Shown piece after piece: positions 9,254-18,400 of a stretch of DNA of 64,000 bases. This stretch comes from an uncultured Albidovulum sp. (GTDB taxonomy: Bacteria; Pseudomonadota; Alphaproteobacteria; Rhodobacterales; Rhodobacteraceae), in contig CAJYAD010000008.1 of assembly GCA_913064775.1 (NCBI GenBank), forward strand, positions 91,953 through 155,952, in the 5' to 3' direction. The translations under genes were made by a program, and so were the position numbers. How positions within the stretch are numbered: the first letter of the stretch is position 1; the number at the start of each line of letters is the position of its first letter. The notes below the pieces were generated by a model. It was not told where the DNA came from. It did not search any database and was given only the letters and a program-made list of their open reading frames with translations.

Positions 9254-10992
9254 GCCTTGATCCGATCACCCTGTCGGTCATCCAGGCCGGGTTGCAGCAG
9301 GTCTGCGACGAGATGGACCTGAGCTTTTCGCGCGCCGCCTTCTCGCCGGTCATCGCCGAGGCGAACGACCGTTCGGACGGGATCTACGCGGCCGAGGACG
9401 GGGCGCTGATCGCCCAGGGCGGGGGGGGGCTGCCGGTCTTCGTGGGCACCATGCAGGCCTCGACCGCGACGCTGATCGAAATGATCGCCAAAGGCACGGC
9501 GGCAACACCGAAACCGGGCGACGTCTACATCGTCAACGATCCCTACCTGGGCGGCACGCATCTGATGGATGTGCGCTTTGCCAAGCCCTTCTACCGCGAC
9601 GGCCGGATTTTCTGCTGGCTGTCGAACACCGGCCACTGGCCCGATACCGGCGGCGCCGTGCCCGGGGGATTTTCGGCCTCGGCCACGGCGGTGGAACAGG
9701 AAGGCCTGCGCCTGCCGCCGGTGCGGCTGTTCAAGCAGGGCACGCTGGACGCCGAGATCTATGCGATCATCTGCTCGAACATCCGCGTGGCCGACCAGCG
9801 CATCGGCGACGTGAAGGCCCAGGCCGCCGCGCTGATGGTGGGCGAGGAACGGCTGGGCGCGCTGCTCGACCGGTACGGCGACGCCACGGTGAGCGAAGCG
9901 ATCGCCGAGTTGCGCACCCGCGCCGCCACCCAGATGCGCGCCTTCATCGCCGCGATCCCCGAGGGCGTTCACCAAGGCCGGGCGATGATCGACAGCGACG
10001 GCGTGGTGAATGAGCCGCTGGAGATCCGGCTGTCCGTCACCCGGCAGGGCGCCGATCTTCTGTTCGATTTCACCGGCTCCTCGGCGCCCTGCGCGGGGCC
10101 GATGAATTCGGTGAAGGCGACGACGCTCAGCTCGGTCTACCTCGCGATGCGACATATCTTTCCCGAGGTTCCGATCAGCGCCGGCGCCTTCGTGCCGCTG
10201 ATCGTGACGGGGATTGAGGGCAGCTTCCTGGATGCCCGCTACCCGCGGCCGGTCTCGGGCTGTGCGGCCGAAGTGAGCCAGCGCATCGCCGAGGCCGTCT
10301 TTGCCGCGCTGGTGACCGCCCTGCCCGACCGCGTGACTGCCGCGCCCGCCGGCACCTCGGGCAATTTCGCGCTGGGCGGGCACGACCCGGCGCGCGGGCG
10401 CGACTTCGTCATGTATCAGCTTTCGGGCGGCGGCTATGGCGGCAATGCGGGTCACGACGGGCTGTCGAACGGGTGTTCGACCATCGGGATTTCCAAGGCG
10501 CCGCCGGTCGAGATCATGGAGCAGCAGTTTCCCGTGCTCTACCACCACTACGCCCTGCACGAGGGATCGGGCGGGGCGGGGCGGCACCGTGGCGGCTTTG
10601 GGCTGGATTATCTGCTGGAACTGCGCCGCGGCGATGCCCGGGCCAGCTTCGTGATGGATCACGGGCGCTTCGGGCCGCAGGGCGCGCTGGGCGGCGCGGA
10701 CGGCGCGGTGAACGCCGTCACGGTCTGGCGGGGTGGTCAGGCGATGACGCCCGAGCATCTGTCGAAAGCGCAGGACATTGCGCTGGGACCCGGCGACCGG
10801 GTGCATGTACGCACCCCGGGCGGCGGCGGCTATGGCGATCCGCTGACGCGCGCCCCCGAAGCGGTGGCCGAAGATGTCCGCCTTGGCCGCTACACCAGCG
10901 CGCAGGCGCGCGATCTGTTCGGCGTGGCGCTGCAGGGCACCCCGCCCGCGCCGGACCTTGCCGAAACCGCGCGGCTGCGGGGCGGGCGGTAG
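9250..10992 (+). CDS. hyuB: Hydantoinase/5-oxoprolinase subunit B
   Basis: A 580-residue HyuB-family subunit. MSLDPITLSVIQAGLQQVCD, then NDPYLGGTHLMDVRFAKPF and GGGYGGNAGHDGLSNGCS are signature blocks, and the protein ends in the usual TPGGGGYGDPLTR segment. Although the frame is open further upstream, ATG 9250 is the start because it overlaps the hyuA stop as ATGA and aligns with the family N-terminus. HyuA and HyuB form one enzyme; a transporter or racemase that could reveal the substrate is not next to them. The gene ends before a gene-end repeat element shared with a convergent glycosyltransferase. Confidence 0.93.
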   Translation: MSLDPITLSVIQAGLQQVCDEMDLSFSRAAFSPVIAEANDRSDGIYAAEDGALIAQGGGGLPVFVGTMQASTATLIEMIAKGTAATPKPGDVYIVNDPYLGGTHLMDVRFAKPFYRDGRIFCWLSNTGHWPDTGGAVPGGFSASATAVEQEGLRLPPVRLFKQGTLDAEIYAIICSNIRVADQRIGDVKAQAAALMVGEERLGALLDRYGDATVSEAIAELRTRAATQMRAFIAAIPEGVHQGRAMIDSDGVVNEPLEIRLSVTRQGADLLFDFTGSSAPCAGPMNSVKATTLSSVYLAMRHIFPEVPISAGAFVPLIVTGIEGSFLDARYPRPVSGCAAEVSQRIAEAVFAALVTALPDRVTAAPAGTSGNFALGGHDPARGRDFVMYQLSGGGYGGNAGHDGLSNGCSTIGISKAPPVEIMEQQFPVLYHHYALHEGSGGAGRHRGGFGLDYLLELRRGDARASFVMDHGRFGPQGALGGADGAVNAVTVWRGGQAMTPEHLSKAQDIALGPGDRVHVRTPGGGGYGDPLTRAPEAVAEDVRLGRYTSAQARDLFGVALQGTPPAPDLAETARLRGGR

Positions 10993-11048
10993 CGAACGCG
11001 GGCGCGCCGGACCGGGCCGCGCAAGCTGCGCGTGGCGATCTCGGCGGC

Positions 11049-11096
11049 GGGGGCTCTGCCCCCTGCACCCCCGGGATATTTTCGCCAGAGTGAAAG
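11049..11096. repeat. Gene-end element, copy 2 (between convergent genes)
   Basis: GGGGGCTCTGCCCCC hairpin, then TGCACCCCCGGGATATTTTCGCCAGAGTGAAAG, on the plus strand 57 bp after the hyuB stop and 59 bp from the stop of the convergent GT2 gene. It is a full-length copy in the orientation expected of a terminator-like element for hyuB. Confidence 0.75.
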
Positions 11097-11154
11097 CAAT
11101 GGGCGCGCTGCGCGCTTCGTCTCGGCGCAAGATCAGGCCGTTCAGGGCGGCGCG

Positions 11155-12045
11155 TCAGCTGAGGTCGAGGATCCGATCGGGCCGGGCCCGGCGCAGCGCA
11201 AGGTCGCGCAGCGCCATCAGGTTGCCCCGCAGCCGGCCGCGCCGGTCGATCCAGGGTTCGGGCCGGATCGCGTGCAGCAGGTTGGCCGCCATATTGCCCA
11301 GCATCAGCCGCAGCGCGCGGCGCGGTGCCATCGTGCCCTTGGCGATCAGATAGGCCGGATTGGCGATCTGCGAATAGCCCAGCTTGACCCCGGGCGTGCG
11401 CCCCGACTTGCTGCCCAGATGCACGCCGCGCAGGGCCTCGGACCGCACCACGCGGCCATGGGCCGCGAGGCGGCGCGAGAAATCCACGTCTTCAAGCCAG
11501 GCATAGAGTGGCAGCGCCTCATCGAAGCGCAGGCGGTGTTCGAGCACTGGCCGGGCCCGCACCGCCATGTTGCAGCCATAGCCGTTGTAGGCCTCGGTAA
11601 GACCGCCGTCCCCGGTCCCAGTCCCGCCCCCGGCCCCGGCCTGCAGCCGTGCCAGCCCTTCGCGGTAGTCGTAGCCGGGGCCGCTGATGCCGTCGGCCAG
11701 CACCCGCCCGGTGGCCACCGCCACCTCGGGGTGATCCCGGAACAGCTGCACGGTTTGCGCGACATAATCCGGCGCCATCAGGAAATCGTCGTCGAGCAGA
11801 AGCAGCACGTCCTCGGGGCCCAGCATCTCGATCGCGCGGTTGCGCTGCACCGAGGCGCCCTTCTGGCCGGTCACCACCATGCAGGGAAATGGCAGATCCT
11901 CCAGCGCGCGCTCATCCACGTCCTCGGCGCCCGAGACCGAAACCACCACGAAATCCGGCAGCCGTGTCTGGCGGGTAATATCGTGCAGCACTTCGGACAG
12001 CAGCGCAGGGCGGCCCGCCGTGGGAATGGCCAGAACCAGTCTCAT
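11155..12045 (-). CDS. Glycosyltransferase family 2
   Basis: A 296-residue GT-A type transferase: MRLVLAIPTAGRPALLSEVL opens the Rossmann-like nucleotide site, VQRNRAIEM and LLLLDDDFLM give the DxD metal/sugar-nucleotide motif, and WLEDVDFSRRLAAHG is the C-terminal acceptor-side ED motif with the catalytic base. ATG 12045 is preferred over upstream starts because AAAGGTGG lies just before it. It is the leftmost gene of the exopolysaccharide region, divergent from a 46-codon membrane ORF. It probably adds one sugar to the lipid-linked repeat unit; donor sugar unknown. Confidence 0.88.
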   Translation of the reverse strand: MRLVLAIPTAGRPALLSEVLHDITRQTRLPDFVVVSVSGAEDVDERALEDLPFPCMVVTGQKGASVQRNRAIEMLGPEDVLLLLDDDFLMAPDYVAQTVQLFRDHPEVAVATGRVLADGISGPGYDYREGLARLQAGAGGGTGTGDGGLTEAYNGYGCNMAVRARPVLEHRLRFDEALPLYAWLEDVDFSRRLAAHGRVVRSEALRGVHLGSKSGRTPGVKLGYSQIANPAYLIAKGTMAPRRALRLMLGNMAANLLHAIRPEPWIDRRGRLRGNLMALRDLALRRARPDRILDLS

Positions 12046-12207
12046 TTTCGCCACCTTTCGCTGGTCAGACTTCAGAAAGACCGGGAACGATGCAAGACGA
12101 TTTTCATGTACTTGCGGGCTGATTGCCATGGCGTCCTCGCGTGGGATGAAAATGGAAGCAATCCGCGGGACACACGCCCCGGGTATCGGACAGGTGGAGG
12201 ACTAGCC

Positions 12208-12348
12208 ATGGCGATGATCGACGACCGCAGCGCGACGGCGCCCTGTCCCGCCTGGATGGCAAGATTGTCCGACGTGACGCTGCGGCGCCTGGTGATCGGC
12301 GGTTGCGCGCTATGCTGGGTGGGCGTGGCGATCGCGGTCTTCGCCTGA
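12208..12348 (+). CDS. Small single-pass membrane peptide, hypothetical
   Basis: A 46-codon ORF (MAMIDDRSATAPCPAWMARL...) with a strong GGTGGAGG ribosome-binding site seven bases before the ATG. A polar 25-residue N-terminus is followed by one predicted membrane helix (LVIGGCALCWVGVAIAVFA) that ends the protein. It lies between a divergent GT2 gene and a convergent ExoY-type transferase, 25 bp from the latter's stop. The Shine-Dalgarno sequence and the ORF ending right after the hydrophobic stretch favour a real gene; no homologue is recognised, so a chance ORF remains possible. Confidence 0.5.
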   Translation: MAMIDDRSATAPCPAWMARLSDVTLRRLVIGGCALCWVGVAIAVFA

Positions 12349-12373
12349 AATGGGGCATTGGGCAGGGGATCTC

Positions 12374-13075
12374 CTATATGGCACCTTCACGGACGAGCAC
12401 GACGCGCACCGTCCGACAGAGCACCCAAAGATCGCCCCTGAAACTGCGGTTGCGCACATAGGCCACGTCGATCTCGACCCGCTGGGCATAGGTCGTCGTG
12501 CTGCGGCCGCTGACCTGCCACACCCCCGTCAGCCCCGGCCGGACCGAAAGGTAATCGGCAAAGCGCTGGCCGTAGTGGACGCTTTCGTCCTCAACGATCG
12601 GGCGCGGCCCGACAAGGGACATCTCTCCGCGCAACACGTTGAAAAGTTGGGGAAGTTCGTCAAGGCTGGTCCGGCGCAGGAAATGGCCGATGCAGGACAC
12701 CCGCGGATCTGCGGACAGCTTGTGCGTCTCGTCCCATTCCCGACGCGCGACCGGATCGCTTGCCAGCAGATGCTGAAGACGGGCTTCCGCGTCGGGTACC
12801 ATGGTGCGGAATTTCAGGCAGCGGAACGGGTGACCGCCGCGCCCCACGCGGGTGTGGCCGAAGAAAATCGGCCGGCCCTCGGTCACCAGAAGCGCCGCGG
12901 CGACCAGAATCAGGAACGGCGCGAAGAACACCAGCAGCAATGCCGCCACAAGCCGGTCGAAGACCCGCTTCGACACAGGATCGCGCAACCTGCGCAGGTC
13001 AGTCTCCAACATCTTCGCCGGAGCGATCAACGCCCGGCCGCGCCCCGCAACGCGAGGTTCGGATACATCACTCAT
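12374..13075 (-). CDS. Exopolysaccharide initiating sugar-phosphate transferase, ExoY/WcaJ family
   Basis: A 233-residue polyprenyl-phosphate hexose-1-phosphate transferase that starts repeat-unit synthesis on undecaprenyl phosphate. After a basic region comes one membrane segment (about residues 40-65, LVAALLLVFFAPFLILVAAA), then the family blocks RCLKFRTMVPDAE, RRTSLDELPQLFNVLRGE, SLVGPRP and RPGLTGVWQVSGRS. Short length and a single N-terminal helix place it with ExoY or the catalytic half of WcaJ. ATG 13075 is the likely start; the frame stays open to 13159. It is divergent from the flippase gene across 353 bp. Confidence 0.92.
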   Translation of the reverse strand: MSDVSEPRVAGRGRALIAPAKMLETDLRRLRDPVSKRVFDRLVAALLLVFFAPFLILVAAALLVTEGRPIFFGHTRVGRGGHPFRCLKFRTMVPDAEARLQHLLASDPVARREWDETHKLSADPRVSCIGHFLRRTSLDELPQLFNVLRGEMSLVGPRPIVEDESVHYGQRFADYLSVRPGLTGVWQVSGRSTTTYAQRVEIDVAYVRNRSFRGDLWVLCRTVRVVLVREGAI

Positions 13076-13428
13076 ACTTTTCCAAGCCGGAAACCGGCCC
13101 CCCATCGGCTTACACCACCGAATCACACCCAGCTTCCCTGATAGGGGGTCAGGGCACATCTGCGTGAGCGAAGAGTTGGTAAATGTTTGTTTCTCGATGG
13201 GAAACAGACGCTGACCGCTTGAGTGGAAAAACCATCAAACTACTGTCTATAAACGATTTATCCATGAATTGAGGCACTTGGCCGCAGGCGAGGCGGGCCT
13301 TGTCTTTTCATGCCCTCGCGCGGCCCCATTGCCGTCACCGGGGCGATCCGTGGATACTGCCCGTGGCCCGTCGGGCCGACCGGACCGAAACCGGCCGTCC
13401 TTTGGCGCCGGAGATCTTGCGAGGCAGA
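13076..13428. other. Intergenic control region between divergent ExoY-type and flippase genes
   Basis: 353 bp without a convincing gene. The middle (about 13180-13270) is markedly AT-rich for this genome, with GGGAAACAG at about 13199 and a TATAAA at 13248-13253 that could be part of a -10 element for the rightward flippase gene, though no well-spaced -35 was found. It most likely carries the two divergent promoters. Confidence 0.45.
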
Positions 13429-14946
13429 GTGACGCGCAGCTCGGATCAGCCCCAGGGGGCGCCCCGCCAGAAGGGCGGTTCAGGCGCCATCGGTGGTGGC
13501 CTCTGGACCATGTTGGAGCGGGTTCTGTCCCAGGGCACGCAGCTGGTCATATTCGTGGTGGCGGCCCATCTTCTCAGCCCGGCAGAGTTCGGTGTTTTCG
13601 CGTTGGTTTCGGCCTGTGCAATCTTGATGCTGCGGGTGTCCGAGGCCTCTTGGGCGCCCTACATCATGTCCTGGTCCGGCGACGCGAAGGTGCCGCGCCA
13701 GGTGGTGATGGTCTCGATCTGGTCGGGGCTGGCGCTGGCGGCCGCCGGCGCGCTTGGGGCGCTGGCGCTGCCACTTTTCGGGGCGGACGCCGCGACAAGC
13801 CAGCTGGTGGCTCTGTTCTCGGCCTGGGTGTTTCTGGCCACGGTTTCCTCGGCCCAGAAGGGGATGTTGATCTGGCAGGGCGGTCTGCGCGCCTCGGCCC
13901 TGTGCGAGATCCTGGGCGATCTGATCGGCATGGCGGTGGCGGTGGCGGCGCTTTACGCGGGCTGGGGTGTCTTCGCGCTGGCCTTCGGGCGGCTGGCTTT
14001 TCAGGCCACGCATCTGGTGCTCAGCTTCGCCTTCACCCGGTCGGCGCCGCTGCCGGGAATGCGCGGGGCTGCGCTGGCGGATCTGTGGGCCTACACCCGG
14101 CAAAGCTTTACCTCGCGGATGATCGCGAACATCCGACTATATGTCGCGACCTTCCTGATCGGCGGCTTTCTGGGGCCGGCGGCCGTGGGCTATTACCGCG
14201 CCGCGCAACGGCTGGTGGGATCGGTCGCCGAGGTCATCGGCCAACCCGCCCTGATCCTGGCCTGGAACCTATTTCGCCGCGCCCGCGACGCGGCCCCCGG
14301 CACTGCCCCTGGCACCGCCGGTTTCCAAGCGGTGGCGCGGGTGTTCTTTCCGGCCCTGCTGGCGATCAGCGTGCCGGTGTTCATCTGGCTGGTGCTGATG
14401 GGCGAGGATCTGATCAAGGGCCTTCTGGGTCCGACATGGCTGCCGGCGCTGCCGGTGGTCGCGGTGCTTGCCCTGTCGCGCGGGATTGCCGCCCTGGGTG
14501 TCGCGACCGAGCCGGTGCTGTCTCTGGCCGGAGAGATCCGGCGCATGCCGCTGTTCAGCCTGCTATTTTTGATCGCCACCGTCGCGCTGACATTGCTGGC
14601 CGCGCCCTTCGGGCTGATGGCGGTGGCCTGGGCGCAGGCGGCGGTGGCCGCGGTGATGATGGGCGCGTCCATGGTCTTGATGCAGCGCCACGGTGGGATC
14701 GACTGGCGCGGCGTCGGCGCCGTGTCCTGGCGGCTGATCGCGCCGATGCTGGTGGGCTCGGCCATGCTGCTGTGGGTGCGCGATTGGGCGATCTTCGCCA
14801 GTGCGCCGCCGCTGGCACGGGCCTTCGCGGCGCTGATACCGGCACTGCCGGTCTATCTGCTGGCGCTGGCGCTGGCGCTGCCCGACCTGCGCGTCCTGGC
14901 ACGGGCGCGGCTGGCCCGGCTGCGCGGCCCGGCGCTCGACGCCTGA
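13429..14946 (+). CDS. Polysaccharide flippase, Wzx/MOP family
   Basis: A 505-residue integral membrane protein of the Wzx/polysaccharide-biosynthesis type, predicted with 12-14 helices (for example VIFVVAAHLLSPAEFGVFAL, LLFLIATVALTLLAAPFGLM and the final VYLLALALALPDL). It would flip undecaprenyl-linked repeat units across the inner membrane. The frame is open to 13300, but GTG 13429 is preferred: a GAGGCA site precedes it and the family-like GSGAIGGGLWTMLERVLSQGTQ follows soon after. It lies 502 bp upstream of the NRPS/PKS gene on the same strand; polysaccharide export fits better than metabolite export given the EPS genes on both sides. Confidence 0.85.
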   Translation: MTRSSDQPQGAPRQKGGSGAIGGGLWTMLERVLSQGTQLVIFVVAAHLLSPAEFGVFALVSACAILMLRVSEASWAPYIMSWSGDAKVPRQVVMVSIWSGLALAAAGALGALALPLFGADAATSQLVALFSAWVFLATVSSAQKGMLIWQGGLRASALCEILGDLIGMAVAVAALYAGWGVFALAFGRLAFQATHLVLSFAFTRSAPLPGMRGAALADLWAYTRQSFTSRMIANIRLYVATFLIGGFLGPAAVGYYRAAQRLVGSVAEVIGQPALILAWNLFRRARDAAPGTAPGTAGFQAVARVFFPALLAISVPVFIWLVLMGEDLIKGLLGPTWLPALPVVAVLALSRGIAALGVATEPVLSLAGEIRRMPLFSLLFLIATVALTLLAAPFGLMAVAWAQAAVAAVMMGASMVLMQRHGGIDWRGVGAVSWRLIAPMLVGSAMLLWVRDWAIFASAPPLARAFAALIPALPVYLLALALALPDLRVLARARLARLRGPALDA

Positions 14947-15133
14947 GCTTGCGAATCTGTCTGCGCGAGCCGCCTGTGCCGCGCCGGGCGGCCCCAGCCG
15001 GATTGTCGCCGTTCAGGCAACGATCCGCGGCGAACTGCGCATCGTTTCCCGGATACCTGAAATTTTGCACTGAAATGGGAATATTTAGCCTAAAAGAGAA
15101 TTTTGCCGCCAAATGCCTCATCTGATAACCTCG

Positions 15134-15150
15134 GGAAACAGATCGTTTCC
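15134..15150. promoter_or_regulatory. Inverted repeat GGAAAC-N5-GTTTCC
   Basis: A perfect 6-bp inverted repeat with a 5-bp spacer, about 110 bp upstream of the putative NRPS -35. A half-site ATCGTTTCC also occurs at 15041-15049 and GGGAAACAG in the flippase upstream region, so a common regulator of both units is conceivable. No known regulator is assigned. Confidence 0.3.
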
Positions 15151-15193
15151 GCCATGATCGAAAACCTCCGGCCTTCTTTAACTTATTAATTAT

Positions 15194-15208
15194 TTAACAA
15201 ATGCTTAA
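15194..15208 (+). promoter_or_regulatory. CtrA-like site TTAA-N7-TTAA
   Basis: TTAACAAATGCTTAA matches the alphaproteobacterial CtrA spacing (TTAA-N7-TTAAC) except for A instead of C after the second half. Two more TTAA motifs precede it at 15178 and 15186, each 8 bp apart. It is 55 bp upstream of the putative -35 box. In an AT-rich island a chance match is possible. Confidence 0.4.
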
Positions 15209-15263
15209 ACAAAAACCGAAACGCGGCGTTGCAAAACGCGAAACGTTCGCCGAGCGGGCCATG

Positions 15264-15291
15264 TTGACAGGTTTCGCAATCGGCAAATACT
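15264..15291 (+). promoter_or_regulatory. Putative sigma-70-type promoter of the NRPS/PKS operon
   Basis: A perfect TTGACA -35 (15264-15269), 16-bp spacer and AATACT -10 (15286-15291, four of six consensus bases). Transcription would begin near 15298, about 60 bp before the leader ORF and 150 bp before the NRPS start. Inferred from sequence only. Confidence 0.5.
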
Positions 15292-15356
15292 CGCCAACTG
15301 ATGGTGAGCCCTCTCAATTATTTGCGATGGGGCGGCCATTTAGGGGAGTGCGAGTA

Positions 15357-15452
15357 ATGGGTGCAACGGAAAGGCTTCGCGATCCGCCGGCAAAACCGGC
15401 GGCGGCGGTGACGATCCGTGCCACTCGCCAGGCCAGCGGGGCGCGTCGATGA
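15357..15452 (+). CDS. 31-codon upstream ORF coupled to the NRPS/PKS start
   Basis: A short ORF starting MGATERLRDPPAKPAAAVTI with a strong AGGGGAG Shine-Dalgarno ten bases before its ATG. Its TGA overlaps the NRPS ATG (ATGA), whereas the NRPS start itself has only a weak GGGGCG. Ribosomes finishing the small ORF could therefore re-initiate on the 9.7-kb gene. The peptide is basic and low in complexity, with no MbtH-like or other recognised domain. The frame is open upstream to 15201 with no better start. It could be a coupling leader rather than a functional peptide. Confidence 0.5.
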   Translation: MGATERLRDPPAKPAAAVTIRATRQASGARR

Positions 15453-18400
15453 TCGATGCAAAGCTGCGCCGCCGCGCCGATCGCGGACTCTGGCCGCTGT
15501 TTGCCGCGCAGGTCGCGGCGCGGCCTGACGCGCCTGCGCTGCTGACAGAAGCAGGCCCGACAAGCTATCGCGCGCTGGCCGACCGGGCCGAGGCGATCGC
15601 CGCCGCGCTGGCCGCAAGCGGGGTGCGGCGCGGCGACTATGTGGCGCTGCTGGCCTCTCGCGGGGCTGACGCGATCGCGGCGATGCTGGGCTGCTTGCGG
15701 GCGGGGGCGGCCTATGTGCCGCTCGATCCCACCCATGCGCCCGAACAGCTTGCCTTCATTGCCGGTGATCTGCCCTTTCGCGCCGCCCTGGTGACCCCGC
15801 GCCATGCGGCGCTGGCGCCTGCCACCCTGCCTGCGGATCTGCCGGTGCTGGCGCTGGACGCGGCGCTGATGCAGGGCAGGCCCAGCGCGCCCAGCGCCCC
15901 TGATCCGGGCTACGCGGGTGGGGATCCGGCCTATGTGATGTACACCTCGGGCACCACCGGCACGCCCAAGGGCGTGATCGTCGCGCAGCGCGGTGTCGCC
16001 GGCATCGCCCTGGCCCAGCCGATGCTGGACCCCGGCCCCGACGACCGCATGCTGCATGCCGCAACGATCGCCGCCGACGGATCGACCTTCGAGATCTGGG
16101 GCGCGCTGCTGAACGGCGCCGCGCTGGCCGTCGTCGAGGCCGAAAAGCCCGCGCTGGACGAGATCGCCCGGGTGATGCGCCACCACCGGGTCACCTTCGC
16201 GCTGTGGTATGCGGGCCTGCATCATCTGATGATTGACCACCAGCTTTGTGCGTTCGAGAGCCTGCGCAAGACGGTCTCGGGCGGCGATACCGTCTCGCCC
16301 GCGCATATCCGCAAGCTGCAAGAAGCCTGGCCGCAGCTTGCCGTCATCAATGTCTTTGGCCCAACCGAGGCCACTGTGGTCAGCCTGGCCACGAAGATCA
16401 CGCCCGACATGCTGGACGGCGCCGTGCCGATCGGCCGCCCGCTGGCGGGTGAAGAGGCCTTCGTCGTCGACGCGGCGCTGGCCCCCCTGCCGCGGGGCGC
16501 GACCGGGCAGTTGGTGCTGGCGGGGCTGGGGGTGGCGCTTGGCTATCACGGCCGCCCCGACAGAACCGCCGCCGCCTTCGTCGAAGATCCGCGCCCCGGC
16601 CACCGGGGCACGGTCTATCTGACCGGCGATCTGGCGGTCGAAGGCCCGAACGGCGCCTTCCGCTTCCATGGCCGCGCCGACCGGATGGTGAAGCTGCACG
16701 GCCGACGGATTGAGCTGGACGGCATCGAACATGTCCTGCGTGCCGACCCGGAGGTGAACGAGGCCGTGGTCGAGGTGATCGACGTGGCCGGGGCAAAGCG
16801 GCTGGCCTGCGTGCTGCGCCCTGAAACCGGCGCCACCCAGGGCGCGGCTCAGGGCGCGGGCCCCGACGCCTTCGCCCGCGCCGTCCTGGCCCGGGCCGGG
16901 AGGCATCTGAACGCCACCGAACTGCCGCGACTGACGCGCGTGCTGGACGCGCTGCCGATGACCGCCGCGGGCAAGATCGACCGCCCGGCGCTGCGCAAGC
17001 TTCTGGCTGCCACCGCCCCCGGCCGCGATCAGCCTCAGGCCCAGACCAGGCCCCTGCAGGAGATCAGGGCAACCATCGCCGCCGTCTGGGACGAGATCCT
17101 CGGCTGCGGGCCGCTATCCGATCAGGCGACTTTCTTCGATGCCGGCGGCTCGTCGCTGCAACTGATCAACGCCCATGCCGCGATTGAGGCAAGGCTGGGC
17201 GTGAAATTTCCGCTGACCGCAATGTTCGGCACGCCGCAACTGGGCGCCCTGGCCGCCAGCCTGGCCGATCTGCCCATGCGCGCCCGCCACGCCCCGCAGA
17301 CCCGCGCGGCCTCGGGCGCGATCGCCATCGTCGGCCGGGCGGCGCGGCTGCCGGGGGCGCGGGATCTGGCCGGCCTGTGGCAGGCGATCCGTACCGGTGA
17401 AAGCCTGATCGAGACCTTCGCCTTCGAGGAGATGGAAGACGCCTTCACCCCCGAAGAGCGCGCCCGCCCCAATTACGTCCGCGCCCGGGGGATCGTCGCC
17501 AACGCGGAATATTTCGACGCGAAATTCTTCGGCATCCTGCCCCGTGACGCGGCCCAGATGGACCCTCAGGCGCGCGTCTTTCTGGAGCTGTGCCATGCCG
17601 CGCTGGAGGATGCGGGGCTGGATCCCGACCGCGCGCCCGGCCCGGTGGGCGTATTCGGCGGCGCCTCGCCCAGCACCTATCTGTGGCACAACCTGCTGGG
17701 CGACCCGGCCGCTGCCGACCGGCTGGCGACCGATTACCAACTGGCCAGCTTTCCCGCCGTTACCGGCAACACGCCCGACGCGCTGACCACGCGGGTCGCG
17801 CACAAGCTGGGGCTGACAGGTCCGGCGCTGAACATCGCCACCGCGTGCTCTACCTCTCTTGCCGCCATTGCCCAGGCCTGCACGGCGCTGCGCGCGCACC
17901 AATGCGACGCGGCTTTGGCGGGGGGGGTGTCGATCACCTTCCCGCAAAAGCGCGGCTATCTGGCGGTCGAGGGGGGGATGGCCTCGGCCGATGGGTTGTG
18001 CCGGCCGTTCGACGCCAAAGCTGATGGCACCGTCTTCAGTCAGGGCGCGGGCGTCGTGGTGCTGAAGCGGCTGGAAGAGGCGCAGGCGGCGGGCGACCAT
18101 ATCCTGGGCGTGATCCGGGGCATCGGGATCAACAACGACGGCGCTGGCAAGATCGCCTTCGCCGCGCCCTCGGTCAGTGGTCAGGCGGCGGCGATCGAAA
18201 TGGCGCAGCAAGACGCCGGGATCGATCCCGCGACGATCAGTTACGTCGAATGCCACGGCACCGCGACGCCGCTGGGCGACCCGATCGAGGTGGCGGGGCT
18301 GGCGCGGGCCTTCGGGGCGGGCTTGCCGGGCGCCTGCGCGCTGGGGTCGATCAAGGGCAACCTCGGCCATCTGGACGCGGCGTCGGGGGTGATGGGCCTG

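Larger units (their letters stand above)
14947..15356. other. AT-rich control region upstream of the NRPS/PKS genes
   Basis: 410 bp with no convincing gene other than the small ORF at its right edge. Base composition falls sharply between about 15050 and 15350. It contains an inverted repeat at 15134-15150, four TTAA motifs at 15178-15208, and a TTGACA/AATACT pair at 15264-15291. No U-tract terminator was seen after the flippase gene, so readthrough into the NRPS cannot be excluded. Confidence 0.6.

Noticed and set aside
13429..14946. Flippase as dedicated exporter of the NRPS/PKS product
   Set aside because: Sequence type and neighbours fit a polysaccharide Wzx; no evidence ties it to the peptide beyond shared strand.
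13269..15125. Alternative 618-codon frame over the flippase gene
   Set aside because: Gly/Arg-rich with no membrane pattern, whereas the other frame gives a clean multi-helix flippase.
15357..15452. MbtH-like partner of the NRPS
   Set aside because: Only 31 codons and no MbtH signature; no MbtH-like gene was found anywhere in the window.
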